A stretch of 6,880 bases of DNA from Caulobacteraceae bacterium (GCA_020852035.1 JADZBR010000037.1:1-6880), one strand, 5' to 3'. Numbered from the stretch's first letter, positions 1-5,873 are shown. Notes: a model not told the origin generated them from the sequence alone. Made by a program: numbers and translations.

Positions 1-542
1 ACGGCGATGCCCGTGGCGCCCTCGGCCAGCAGGTTCGGATAGCCGGCCGGCAGGACCACCGGCTCCTCGTCCTCGCCGTCGTAGGTGGCGCGGAAGTCGA
101 CCGCGTCCTCGTCGATGCCGTCGAGCAGCAGGGCGGCCGCCTCGGTCAGCCGGCACTCGGTGTAGCGCATGGCCGCGGCGTTATCGCCGTCGATGTTGCC
201 GAAGTTGCCCTGGCCGTCGACCAGCGGGTAGCGCTGGGCGAACGCCTGGGCGAGGCGCACCAGCGCGTCGTAGATCGATTGGTCGCCGTGCGGGTGATAG
301 TTGCCCATCACCTCGCCGACGACCTTGGCGCACTTGCGGGCCGATCCCTCGGGGTTCAGCCGCATGTTGTTCATGGCGTAGAGCAGGCGGCGCTGGACGG
401 GCTTCAGGCCGTCCCGCACGTCCGGCAGGGCGCGGCCGGTGATGGTGGAAAGCGCATAGGCGAGATAGCGCCGCGACAGGGCCTCGGCGAGGGGTTCGTC
501 GATGATGCGGTCGCCCTCGGGGGGCGGGACGTGCTGGCTCAT
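1..542 (-). CDS. parC: DNA topoisomerase IV subunit A, N-terminal part (runs off window)
   Basis: ParC is the DNA-cleaving subunit of topoisomerase IV, which with ParE unlinks daughter chromosomes using ATP. Only the first 180 residues are present; the gene continues past position 1. The type IIA A-subunit landmarks are clear: RALPDVRDGLKPVQRR near residues 37-52, VVGEVMGNYHPHGD at about 74-87, YPLVDGQGNFGNIDGD at about 105-120, then AAMRYTE, whose Tyr127 (codon 164-162) is the expected catalytic tyrosine. ParC is favoured over GyrA by the NFGNIDGD-A-AAMRYTE spacing and the short N-terminus, but this is a judgement from memory of the families. The ATG at 542 is the natural start because an in-frame TGA lies a few codons upstream; no strong Shine-Dalgarno is seen. 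The quinolone-pocket positions equivalent to E. coli Ser80 and Glu84 are Gln88 and Asp92. It lies downstream of thiL on the same strand, separated by 245 nt that include a repeat pair, so it probably has its own promoter. Confidence 0.93.
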   Translation of the reverse strand, partial: MSQHVPPPEGDRIIDEPLAEALSRRYLAYALSTITGRALPDVRDGLKPVQRRLLYAMNNMRLNPEGSARKCAKVVGEVMGNYHPHGDQSIYDALVRLAQAFAQRYPLVDGQGNFGNIDGDNAAAMRYTECRLTEAAALLLDGIDEDAVDFRATYDGEDEEPVVLPAGYPNLLAEGATGIA

Positions 543-621
543 GCGAATCGGTACTCAGTTATTACCAACTATCTATCGCGGCGGTCGGACGCCTGACGAG
601 AGTCCGCAGGCGCGCACCTGT
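543..621 (-). promoter_or_regulatory. AT-rich leader upstream of parC, possible promoter
   Basis: This 79-nt stretch lies between the repeat pair and the parC start. Its parC-proximal half (about 545-585) is among the most AT-rich DNA in the window; on the minus strand it contains GATAGATAGTTGGTAATAAC. That fits a promoter or open leader for parC, which needs one if the repeat pair stops thiL transcription. No convincing -35/-10 pair at standard spacing was found, so the call rests on position and composition only. Confidence 0.25.
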
Positions 622-675
622 TCCTTCTCCCCTTGCGGGAGAAGGTGGCCCGCAAAGCGGGGCGGATGAGGGGTC
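622..675 (+). repeat. Palindromic intergenic repeat, pair 1 left unit
   Basis: This unit has three parts. The first is a 9-bp hairpin, CCTTCTCCC/GGGAGAAGG (623-631 with 637-645, loop CTTGC). The second is a smaller hairpin, CCCGC-AAA-GCGGG (649-661). The third is a tail, CGGATGAGGGGTC (663-675). The unit at 733-784 is the same element in opposite orientation: the first 26 nt and the last 13 nt match exactly, while the middle hairpin differs in sequence. Elements of this look (CTTCTCCC...GGGAGAAGG followed by GGATGAGGGG) are, as I recall, highly dispersed in caulobacter and related genomes; copy number cannot be seen here. Confidence 0.88.
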
Positions 676-732
676 GAAGATCATATCCGCTGTGAAAGCT
701 GAGGCGCCGGGCGCGGGCTGAAAGGTCTGAGA

Positions 733-784
733 GACCCCTCATCCGTCACCTACGGCGACACCTTCTCCCGCAAGGGGAGAAGGA
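733..784 (-). repeat. Palindromic intergenic repeat, pair 1 right unit
   Basis: This is the inverted partner of the unit at 622-675. Read on the minus strand it begins with the CCTTCTCCC/GGGAGAAGG hairpin (783-775 with 769-761, loop 774-770), then a hairpin TCGCC-GTA-GGTGA that includes one G-U pair, then the CGGATGAGGGGTC tail (745-733). The first hairpin starts 4 nt after the thiL stop codon, so on the thiL transcript the unit would form a 3'-end stem-loop. There is no U-run, so it is not a classic intrinsic terminator. The two units could also pair with each other across the 57-nt spacer to make one long stem. Confidence 0.88.
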
Positions 785-787
785 TTC

Positions 788-1762
788 CTAGCGATGCTGA
801 AAACCTCCACGGCCGACATCGACCGGCTGGCCGTTAAAGGTCGCCGAGACCCCCTTGCCTTCGCGTACGCGGCCAATGGGCGTCAGCACCACGCGCCGTT
901 CGGCCGCCACGGCCTTGAACCCTGCCTCTGCCCCCGGCGCGCAGGTGCAGACGATCTCGTAGTCGTCGCCGCTGATGGCGAGCGCGATACGCGCGGCCTG
1001 CTCGTCCGGCTGCTTGGCTAGCCAAGCCTCGCCAGCGGGCGATATCGGCACGTGCTCAAGGTCGATCCCGACAGAGACCCCGCTGGCCTCGGCGATGTGT
1101 CCCACATCCGCGATTAGTCCATCGGAGACGTCGCAGGCGGCGGTGGCGTGGGCGATGAGCGCCTCGCGCAGGGCGAGGCGCGGTTCGGGCGTGCGGTAGC
1201 GGGCGGCAAGCGCACCGTCCGGATCGGCGATCTCCCCCCTCGCCGCCTTGAGGCCGAGCCAGCCCTCGCCGATCTGGCCGCTGACCAGCACCACGTCGCC
1301 AGGCCGCGCGCCGCCGCGGCGGACCATGCGCCCGGTTGGGACCCAGCCGAGCGCGGTGAGGCTGGCGAACCACGGCCCGGTCGTGGAGACCGTGTCGCCG
1401 CCCAGCAGGGAGATGTCGAAACGTTCGCCGTCCGCGCGCAGGCCCTCGGCGAAGGCCGTCCGCGCGGCGGCGTCGAAGGTTTTCGGCCAGCCGACCGCCA
1501 GGAAATAGCCGAAGGGTTCGGCGCCCTTGGCGGCGAGGTCGGAGAGGTTCACGCGCAGGAGCTTCCGGGCCACCAGCTCCGGCGGATCGTCGGGCAGGAA
1601 GTGGACGCCTTCGACGATGGCGTCCTTGGTCACCACGAGATCGTAGCCCGGCCGCTGCGGCAGCACGGCGGCATCGTCCTTGAGGTCCAGCGCCTCAGGC
1701 GCCCCCCGCGTCAGCGGGCGGAACAGCCTCGCGATCTGCTCGAATTCATCCGGGGCGGACAT
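788..1762 (-). CDS. thiL: Thiamine-monophosphate kinase
   Basis: ThiL phosphorylates thiamine monophosphate to thiamine diphosphate with ATP, the last step of cofactor synthesis, in the cytoplasm. The 324-residue product has the family's usual length and motifs: LKDDAAVL (27-34), a metal/ATP site; TKDAIVEGVHF (45-55); LLRVNLSDLAAKGAEP (68-83); LLGGDTV (119-125); ACDVSDGLIADVG (209-221); ISGDDYEI (263-270). These match the PurM/AIR-synthase-like fold, with ATP bound at the dimer interface. The frame is open further upstream to an ATG at 1840, but the added residues are a low-complexity Ser/Pro/Ala run read out of frame from nusB. The ATG at 1762, giving MSAPDEFEQIARLF, matches the usual ThiL N-terminus. 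This start overlaps the nusB end by 17 nt, so translation is probably coupled. The stop is followed almost at once by a palindromic repeat. Confidence 0.95.
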   Translation of the reverse strand: MSAPDEFEQIARLFRPLTRGAPEALDLKDDAAVLPQRPGYDLVVTKDAIVEGVHFLPDDPPELVARKLLRVNLSDLAAKGAEPFGYFLAVGWPKTFDAAARTAFAEGLRADGERFDISLLGGDTVSTTGPWFASLTALGWVPTGRMVRRGGARPGDVVLVSGQIGEGWLGLKAARGEIADPDGALAARYRTPEPRLALREALIAHATAACDVSDGLIADVGHIAEASGVSVGIDLEHVPISPAGEAWLAKQPDEQAARIALAISGDDYEIVCTCAPGAEAGFKAVAAERRVVLTPIGRVREGKGVSATFNGQPVDVGRGGFQHR

Positions 1763-2198
1763 CGCGGGCGATGCGGTCGAGGGCGCCGTTGATGAAGCCC
1801 GGCTCGGCGCCTTCGAAGAAGGACTTGGCGAGCTCGACATATTCGTCGATCACCACCTCCAGCGGCACGTCGGCGCGCTCGGTCAGCTCCCAGGTCCCGG
1901 CGCGCAGGATGGCCCGGGCGGTGGAATCCAGGCGCTCCAGCTTCCAGCCCTCGGCCAGGCGTTTGACGATGGCCTTGTCGATCTCCGCCTGCCCCTGCAC
2001 CACGCCGCGCAGCAGTTCGGCGAAGAAGCCTTCGTCGGCCTCGGCCAGGGTGTGACCCTCGATGTCGCGGTCGAAGCGGTGCTCGGTGAATTCGCGGATC
2101 ACCGCCTCCACCCCGCTCTGGCCGACCTCCATCTGGTAGAGGGCCTGCACGGCCGCCAGCCGGGCGACCGAGCGCGCCTGGGGCTTGAGTTCGCTCAT
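1746..2198 (-). CDS. nusB: Transcription antitermination factor NusB
   Basis: NusB is a small all-helical RNA-binding protein. With NusE (ribosomal protein S10) it binds boxA RNA and helps RNA polymerase read through rRNA operons. The 150-residue product has normal family length. The N-terminal ARSVARLAAVQALYQMEVG (residues 8-26) is the characteristic basic first helix. ILRAGTWEL and the C-terminal VVIDEYVELAKSFFEGAEPG-FINGALD block are the other strong family signatures. The start ATG overlaps the ribH stop as ATGA, and its own end overlaps thiL. The ribH-nusB-thiL order is the same as in E. coli. Confidence 0.95.
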   Translation of the reverse strand: MSELKPQARSVARLAAVQALYQMEVGQSGVEAVIREFTEHRFDRDIEGHTLAEADEGFFAELLRGVVQGQAEIDKAIVKRLAEGWKLERLDSTARAILRAGTWELTERADVPLEVVIDEYVELAKSFFEGAEPGFINGALDRIARDVRPG

Positions 2199-2659
2199 CG
2201 CGCCTGGCCGAGCAGGCGGCGCTTGAGGGCGATCATCTCCAGGCAGGCGCGGGCCGCGCCGCCGCCCTTGTCGGCCTCGCTGGGGCGCGAGCGGGCGCGG
2301 GCCTGTTCCTCGTCCTCGACGGTCAGGATGCCGTTGCCAATGGCCAGGCGCTTGCCGATGGAGAGGTCCATGATCCCCCGGGCGCTCTCGTTCGAGACGA
2401 TCTCGAAGTGGTAGGTCTCGCCGCGGATCACGCAGCCCAGCGCCACATAGCCGTCGTAGCGCACGCCGGCCGGGCGATGGCCCGCCTCCTCGGCGATGGC
2501 GATGGCGGCGGGCGCCTCCAGGGCGCCGGGCACGGTGATGACGTCATATTCCGCATCGTGCGCCGTGATCACATCGGTCGCGCCCTTCAGGAGGTCGTCG
2601 GCGATGTCGTCGTAGAAGCGGCTCTCGACGATGAGGATGCGAACCTTGTCTTCCAGCAT
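2195..2659 (-). CDS. ribH: 6,7-dimethyl-8-ribityllumazine synthase
   Basis: RibH condenses 5-amino-6-ribitylaminouracil (made downstream of RibD) with 3,4-dihydroxy-2-butanone 4-phosphate to give lumazine, the substrate of RibE. The 154 residues match the family length. Visible signatures are ESRFYDDI (12-19, with the aromatic that stacks on the ring), VPGALEAP (43-50), GCVIRGETYHFEIVSNES (75-92, with His84 in the position of the conserved catalytic histidine) and the C-terminal NKGxEAA-like DKGGGAARACLEM segment. The start lies 9 nt after the ribE stop, with no clear Shine-Dalgarno, so translation probably depends on ribE reinitiation. The enzyme commonly assembles as a pentamer or 60-mer; which applies here cannot be told. 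Confidence 0.96.
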   Translation of the reverse strand: MLEDKVRILIVESRFYDDIADDLLKGATDVITAHDAEYDVITVPGALEAPAAIAIAEEAGHRPAGVRYDGYVALGCVIRGETYHFEIVSNESARGIMDLSIGKRLAIGNGILTVEDEEQARARSRPSEADKGGGAARACLEMIALKRRLLGQAR

Positions 2660-2668
2660 GGCGCGGCT

Positions 2669-3259
2669 TTAGGCCGTTTCCCGCCAGCGCGCGAGATATC
2701 TCGCCAGCATGTCGATCTCGAGGTTCACGCGCGACAGCGGCTCCAGCCGGCTGAGGGTGGTCACGTCCCAGGTGTGCGGGATGACGTTGACGCTGAAAAT
2801 CTCGCCCTCCACCTCGTTCACCGTCAGCGAGACGCCCTCGACGGCGATCGAGCCCTTCGGCGCGATATAGCGATGCAGCGGGGCGCGGGCCTCGATGCGG
2901 ATTTCGTGCGAGCCGCCGACCGGCGTGATCGAGACCACTGAGCCGACGCCGTCCACATGCCCCGAGACGATATGGCCGCCGAGTTCGTCGCCGACCTTGG
3001 CGGCGCGCTCCAGGTTCACCACCCGGCCGGGGTGCCAGTAGGCCAGGGTGGTCTTGGAGAGGGTCTCGCGGGAGACCTCGGTGGCGAACCAGCCGGGCCC
3101 CTTGTCGACCACCGTCAGGCAGCAGCCGCAGTGGCTGATCGACGCGCCCAATTCGACGGTGGCGATATCCATGTCGGTTTCGATCTCGAACCGACGGTCC
3201 CGGTTGGTGTCGCGGATCGCGCGGACCGTTCCGGTGTTTGTGACGATGCCTGTGAACAT
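2669..3259 (-). CDS. ribE: Riboflavin synthase alpha chain
   Basis: This enzyme dismutates two 6,7-dimethyl-8-ribityllumazine molecules to riboflavin plus 5-amino-6-ribitylaminouracil. The 196-residue product shows the internal duplication of the family, two lumazine-binding barrels. The first opens with MFTGIV and contains GASISHCGCCLTV (38-50) and VNLERA (82-87). The second runs from GGHIVSGHVDG (94-104) and contains SIAVEGVSLTVNEV (137-150) and VNVIPHT. The first barrel has Cys44 where I would expect Asn (E. coli reads HNGCCLTV as I recall it). The C-terminal DMLARYLARW is the trimerisation helix region. Its ATG shares one base with the ribD stop (TGATG), so the two are translationally coupled. 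Some databases name this gene ribC or ribE depending on species. Confidence 0.95.
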   Translation of the reverse strand: MFTGIVTNTGTVRAIRDTNRDRRFEIETDMDIATVELGASISHCGCCLTVVDKGPGWFATEVSRETLSKTTLAYWHPGRVVNLERAAKVGDELGGHIVSGHVDGVGSVVSITPVGGSHEIRIEARAPLHRYIAPKGSIAVEGVSLTVNEVEGEIFSVNVIPHTWDVTTLSRLEPLSRVNLEIDMLARYLARWRETA

Positions 3260-3900
3260 CAGACCCTCGTGTAGCGCTCCCAGACGTCGTCGCCGACGTC
3301 GTTTGTCTCTATCCGCCTAAAACCGGGGGCCTTGGCAAGAGCCTGCAAGGCGAGCGCGCCGATGGCGGGGCGGCCTTCCCCGCCGATCACGATGGGGGCG
3401 CGGAACCATTCCAGGCGGTCGACGAGGCCGCGGCGCAGGAAACTGGCCGCCACCTGACCGCCACCTTCGACGAAGAGGTCGGCCAGGCCCTCGGCGGCGA
3501 GGCGGGCGACGACGGCTTTGAGGTCGGCGCGATCATCGCTGATCGCTTCGACCTGGAGGACGCGGACGCCGGCGTCGACCAAGTGCGGTTCGGGTGCGGT
3601 TACTGTGACGACGTAGGTGGGAATCTCACGCGCGGTCGCGACCAGCTTGCAAGCAGGCGTCAGCCGTTGACGGCTGTCCAGCACCACGCGAGTCGGCTGG
3701 GGTCCGTCATATCCCGAGGTGCGGACGGTGAGTTCGGGGTCGTCGGCTAGAGCCGTCGCGATGCCGACCACCACGGCGTGATGCTCGGCGCGCAGGCGGT
3801 GGACGATCTCGCGGGCCTTCGGGCCGGTGATCCAGCGGCTCTCCCCGCTCGCGGTGGCGATGCGGCCGTCGAGCGAGGTGGCGAGCTTGAGGGTGATCAC
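3259..3900 (-). CDS. ribD: 5-amino-6-(5-phosphoribosylamino)uracil reductase (RibD reductase domain only)
   Basis: RibD is normally bifunctional: an N-terminal zinc deaminase followed by an NADPH-dependent reductase of dihydrofolate-reductase-like fold that opens the ribose ring. Only the reductase is here, 213 residues from the GTG at 3900. Visible motifs are LKLATSLDGRIATASGES (4-21), WITGPKAR (23-30), VVVGIATALADDPELTVR (43-60), DLFVEGGGQVAASFLRRGLV (141-160) and RAPIVIGGEGRPA. The deaminase signatures (HAE and PCxxxGxTPPC) are found nowhere between this gene and nrdR. The open frame extends upstream only to a TAG at 3969-3967. A GTG at 3957 would add 19 residues encoded by the repeat unit, but no ribosome site precedes it, whereas GGGAAGGGAGAG directly precedes the GTG at 3900. 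The product could be a functional stand-alone reductase or a remnant of a full ribD. The reductase frame is intact over its whole length, which favours function. Confidence 0.88.
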   Translation of the reverse strand: MITLKLATSLDGRIATASGESRWITGPKAREIVHRLRAEHHAVVVGIATALADDPELTVRTSGYDGPQPTRVVLDSRQRLTPACKLVATAREIPTYVVTVTAPEPHLVDAGVRVLQVEAISDDRADLKAVVARLAAEGLADLFVEGGGQVAASFLRRGLVDRLEWFRAPIVIGGEGRPAIGALALQALAKAPGFRRIETNDVGDDVWERYTRV

Positions 3901-3912
3901 CTCTCCCTTCCC
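3901..3912 (-). promoter_or_regulatory. Ribosome-binding site of ribD, inside a repeat hairpin
   Basis: On the minus strand GGGGAAGGGAGAG runs directly into the GTG at 3900 and is strongly complementary to the 16S rRNA 3' end. Most of it is also the 3' arm of the repeat hairpin: CCCTTCCTCC pairs with GGGGGAAGGG, with one G-U pair. The site could therefore be masked until a ribosome or protein opens the stem. The best-matching bases are close to the start codon, so the effective spacing may be tight. Confidence 0.5.
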
Positions 3913-3945
3913 CCTGGAAGGAGGAAGGGTCGGGGATGGGGGTGG
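3901..3945 (-). repeat. Palindromic intergenic repeat, pair 2 left unit
   Basis: This unit is a 10-bp imperfect palindrome (3905-3914 with 3920-3929, loop 3915-3919) followed by a G-rich tail GGGGATGGGGGTGG. Aligned by hand with the reverse complement of 4022-4066, it matches at 39 of 45 positions. It abuts the GTG start of ribD and its purine-rich end forms the ribosome-binding site. It is a different sequence family from the pair at 622-784 but has the same layout of hairpin plus G-rich tail, in inverted pairs. Confidence 0.85.
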
Positions 3946-4021
3946 AGACGTTTCCACCCGCGTTGCCTACGAGATTGCGCGCCCGAGCTTCCTCCCGCAC
4001 GCCTTTGTCGCGGAGATGGCG

Positions 4022-4066
4022 CCACCCCCATCCCCAGCCCTTCCCCCCTCCAGGGGGAAGGGAGGT
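4022..4066 (+). repeat. Palindromic intergenic repeat, pair 2 right unit
   Basis: This is the inverted partner of 3901-3945. It contains a perfect 10-bp stem, CCCTTCCCCC with GGGGGAAGGG (4038-4047 with 4053-4062, loop 4048-4052). The unit abuts the nrdR TAA stop (4068-4066, last base shared), so on the transcript it forms a stem-loop within a few nucleotides of the stop. No U-run follows, so efficient intrinsic termination is not expected; RNA protection, attenuation or processing is possible. The 76-nt spacer between the two units (3946-4021) shows no recognisable coding content. Confidence 0.85.
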
Positions 4067-4527
4067 TATTCCTCATCGCTCAGCCCTTCCTCCGCCAGGA
4101 ACTGGGCGAAGTCGCCGGTTTCGCGGAAGTCGCGATAGACCGAGGCGAAGCGGACGTAGCCGACCTCGTCGAGGCCCTTCAGCGCCTCCATCGTCATCTC
4201 GCCGATCACCTGCGAGGGGATGTCGGTCTCGCCCATGCTCTCCAGGCGGCGGACGATGCCCGAGACCATGCGTTCGACCCGCTCCGGCTCCACCGGCCGC
4301 TTGCGAAGCGCCATGTTGATCGAGCGCATCAGCTTGTCGCGGTCGAAGGGCGAGCGGCGACCGGAGCGCTTGACCACCATCAGCTCGCGCAACTGCACCC
4401 GCTCGTTGGTGGTGAAGCGGCCGCCGCACTCGGGGCAGAGGCGCCGGCGACGGATCACGGCGCCGTCCTCGGTCGGACGGCTGTCCTTCACCTGGCTGTC
4501 GGCATGGCCGCAGAACGGGCAACGCAT
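4066..4527 (-). CDS. nrdR: Transcriptional repressor NrdR (ribonucleotide reductase regulator)
   Basis: NrdR senses ATP/dATP and represses ribonucleotide reductase genes by binding paired NrdR boxes. The 153-residue product has the standard two parts. The first is an N-terminal zinc ribbon with Cys3, Cys6, Cys31 and Cys34 (MRCPFCG and LCPECGGRFTTNE). The second is an ATP-cone from about residue 49 (VVKRSGRRSPFDRDKLMRS) through VGYVRFASVYRDF near the C-terminus. The ATG at 4527 is preceded by GGAGGGG at 8 nt spacing, a good Shine-Dalgarno. It lies 28 nt after the glyA stop. No NrdR-box pair was recognised inside the window, so its targets are presumably elsewhere. Adjacency to ribD is conserved in many proteobacteria including E. 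coli. Confidence 0.97.
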   Translation of the reverse strand: MRCPFCGHADSQVKDSRPTEDGAVIRRRRLCPECGGRFTTNERVQLRELMVVKRSGRRSPFDRDKLMRSINMALRKRPVEPERVERMVSGIVRRLESMGETDIPSQVIGEMTMEALKGLDEVGYVRFASVYRDFRETGDFAQFLAEEGLSDEE

Positions 4528-4555
4528 GATCTAGCCCCTCCGCGGCTATCGAGCG

Positions 4556-5845
4556 CTAGGCGTTGTAGATAGGGAAACGCTTGGTCAGAGCCAACACTTC
4601 CTCGCGCACCTCGGCCTCGACGGTCGGATCGTTCGGATGGTCGAAGACCTTGGCGATGAGTTGGCCGACGCGGCGGAACTCCTCGGTCCCGAACCCGCGG
4701 GTGGTGCCGGCCGGCGTGCCGAGGCGCAGGCCGGAGGTCACCTTCGGCGGCTGCGGGTCGAAGGGGATGGCGTTTTTGTTGGTGGTGATGTGGGCGCGCT
4801 CCAGGATCACCTCGGCCAGGTCGCCGGTGACGTTCTTGGGCCGCAGGTCCACCAGCATCAGGTGATTGTCGGTGCCGCCGGAGACGATGTTGAGGCCGCT
4901 GGCCTGCAGCGACTCGGCGAGCGCCTTGGCGTTCTCCACGACCCGGCGGCCGTAATCCTTGAACTCCGGCCGCAGCGCCTCGCCGAAGGCGGCGGCCTTG
5001 CCGGCGATCACGTGCATCAGCGGGCCGCCCTGCAGGCCGGGGAAGACGGCGGTGTTGAGCTTCTTGGCCAGCTTGGCGTCGTTGGTCAGGATCATGCCGC
5101 CGCGCGGGCCGCGCAGGGTCTTGTGGGTGGTGGTGGTCACCACGTCGGCGTGCGGGAACGGGCTGGGGTGGACGCCGGCGGCCACGAGGCCGGCGAAGTG
5201 GGCCATGTCGACCCAGAGCTTGGCCTTCACGCCGTCGGCGATCTTGCGCATCCGCTCGAAGTCGAAGAAGCGGCTGTAGGCAGTGCCGCCGCCGATGATC
5301 ACCTTGGGCTGCTCGCGCTGGGCGATCTCCTCCAGGGCGTCGTAGTCGATGTGCTGGTCCTGCTGGCGCACGCCGTAGGGCGCGGGATTGAACCACTTGC
5401 CGGACTGGTTCACCGGGCTGCCGTGGGTCAGGTGCCCGCCGGCCGCCAGGTCCATCCCCATGAAGGTCTCGCCCGGCTTCATCAGCGCCATGAAGACGGC
5501 CTGGTTCGCCTGGCTGCCGGAGTGGGGCTGGACGTTGGCGAACTCGCAGCCGAACAACTGCCTGGCGCGATCGATGGCCAGGGTCTCGACCTCGTCCACC
5601 ACCTCGCAGCCGCCGTAGTAGCGCTTCCCCGGATAGCCCTCGGCGTACTTGTTGGTCAGCACCGAGCCCTGGGCTTCCAACACCGCTTTCGAGACGATGT
5701 TCTCCGAGGCGATCAGCTCGATCTGGTCCTGCTGGCGCTTCTTTTCGGCGGCGACGATGTCGGCCAGGCCCGGATCGCTCTGGGCCAGGGTGGCGGAAAA
5801 GAAGCCGGGCGCGGCGGCGTCGCGGATGGGGGCTTGCACGGTCAC
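4556..5845 (-). CDS. glyA: Serine hydroxymethyltransferase
   Basis: GlyA is a PLP enzyme that interconverts serine plus tetrahydrofolate with glycine plus 5,10-methylene-tetrahydrofolate, the main one-carbon source in the cytoplasm. The 429-residue product has the usual length. Key motifs are IELIASENIVS (41-51), NKYAEGYPGKRYYGG (64-78), ANVQPHSGSQAN (102-113), LWVDMAHFAGLVAAGVHPSP (209-228) and VVTTTTHKTLRGPRGG (234-249), with Lys241 the expected Schiff-base lysine. The C-terminus ends in FPIYNA. The start is GTG at 5845, preceded by CTGGAGA six bases upstream. nrdR follows after 28 nt and is likely co-transcribed. The glycine product is also the substrate of the HemA encoded nearby, though the two genes are not in one operon. 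Confidence 0.97.
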   Translation of the reverse strand: MTVQAPIRDAAAPGFFSATLAQSDPGLADIVAAEKKRQQDQIELIASENIVSKAVLEAQGSVLTNKYAEGYPGKRYYGGCEVVDEVETLAIDRARQLFGCEFANVQPHSGSQANQAVFMALMKPGETFMGMDLAAGGHLTHGSPVNQSGKWFNPAPYGVRQQDQHIDYDALEEIAQREQPKVIIGGGTAYSRFFDFERMRKIADGVKAKLWVDMAHFAGLVAAGVHPSPFPHADVVTTTTHKTLRGPRGGMILTNDAKLAKKLNTAVFPGLQGGPLMHVIAGKAAAFGEALRPEFKDYGRRVVENAKALAESLQASGLNIVSGGTDNHLMLVDLRPKNVTGDLAEVILERAHITTNKNAIPFDPQPPKVTSGLRLGTPAGTTRGFGTEEFRRVGQLIAKVFDHPNDPTVEAEVREEVLALTKRFPIYNA

Positions 5846-5873
5846 TCAGAATCTCCAGGGGCGGGAGGCGGCC

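Noticed and set aside
622..784. CRISPR array or classical rho-independent terminator
   Set aside because: There are only two units, in inverted orientation, with no regular spacers and no U-run after the stems.
1763..1840. Longer thiL frame starting at 1840
   Set aside because: The extra 26 residues are a low-complexity Ser/Pro/Ala run read in a second frame over nusB; the ATG at 1762 gives the family-typical N-terminus.
1148..2414. Plus-strand open frames opposite thiL, nusB and ribH
   Set aside because: They mirror strongly supported minus-strand genes; their composition reflects third-position GC bias and no domain is recognisable.
3901..3957. Repeat-encoded N-terminal extension of RibD from GTG 3957
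   Set aside because: No Shine-Dalgarno precedes 3957, the peptide is a Pro/Ser-rich translation of the repeat, and the GTG at 3900 has a strong site and matches the domain start.
4488..5396. Second minus-strand frame inside glyA
   Set aside because: It is an Arg/Pro-rich out-of-frame reading of glyA and conflicts with the intact, motif-complete GlyA frame.
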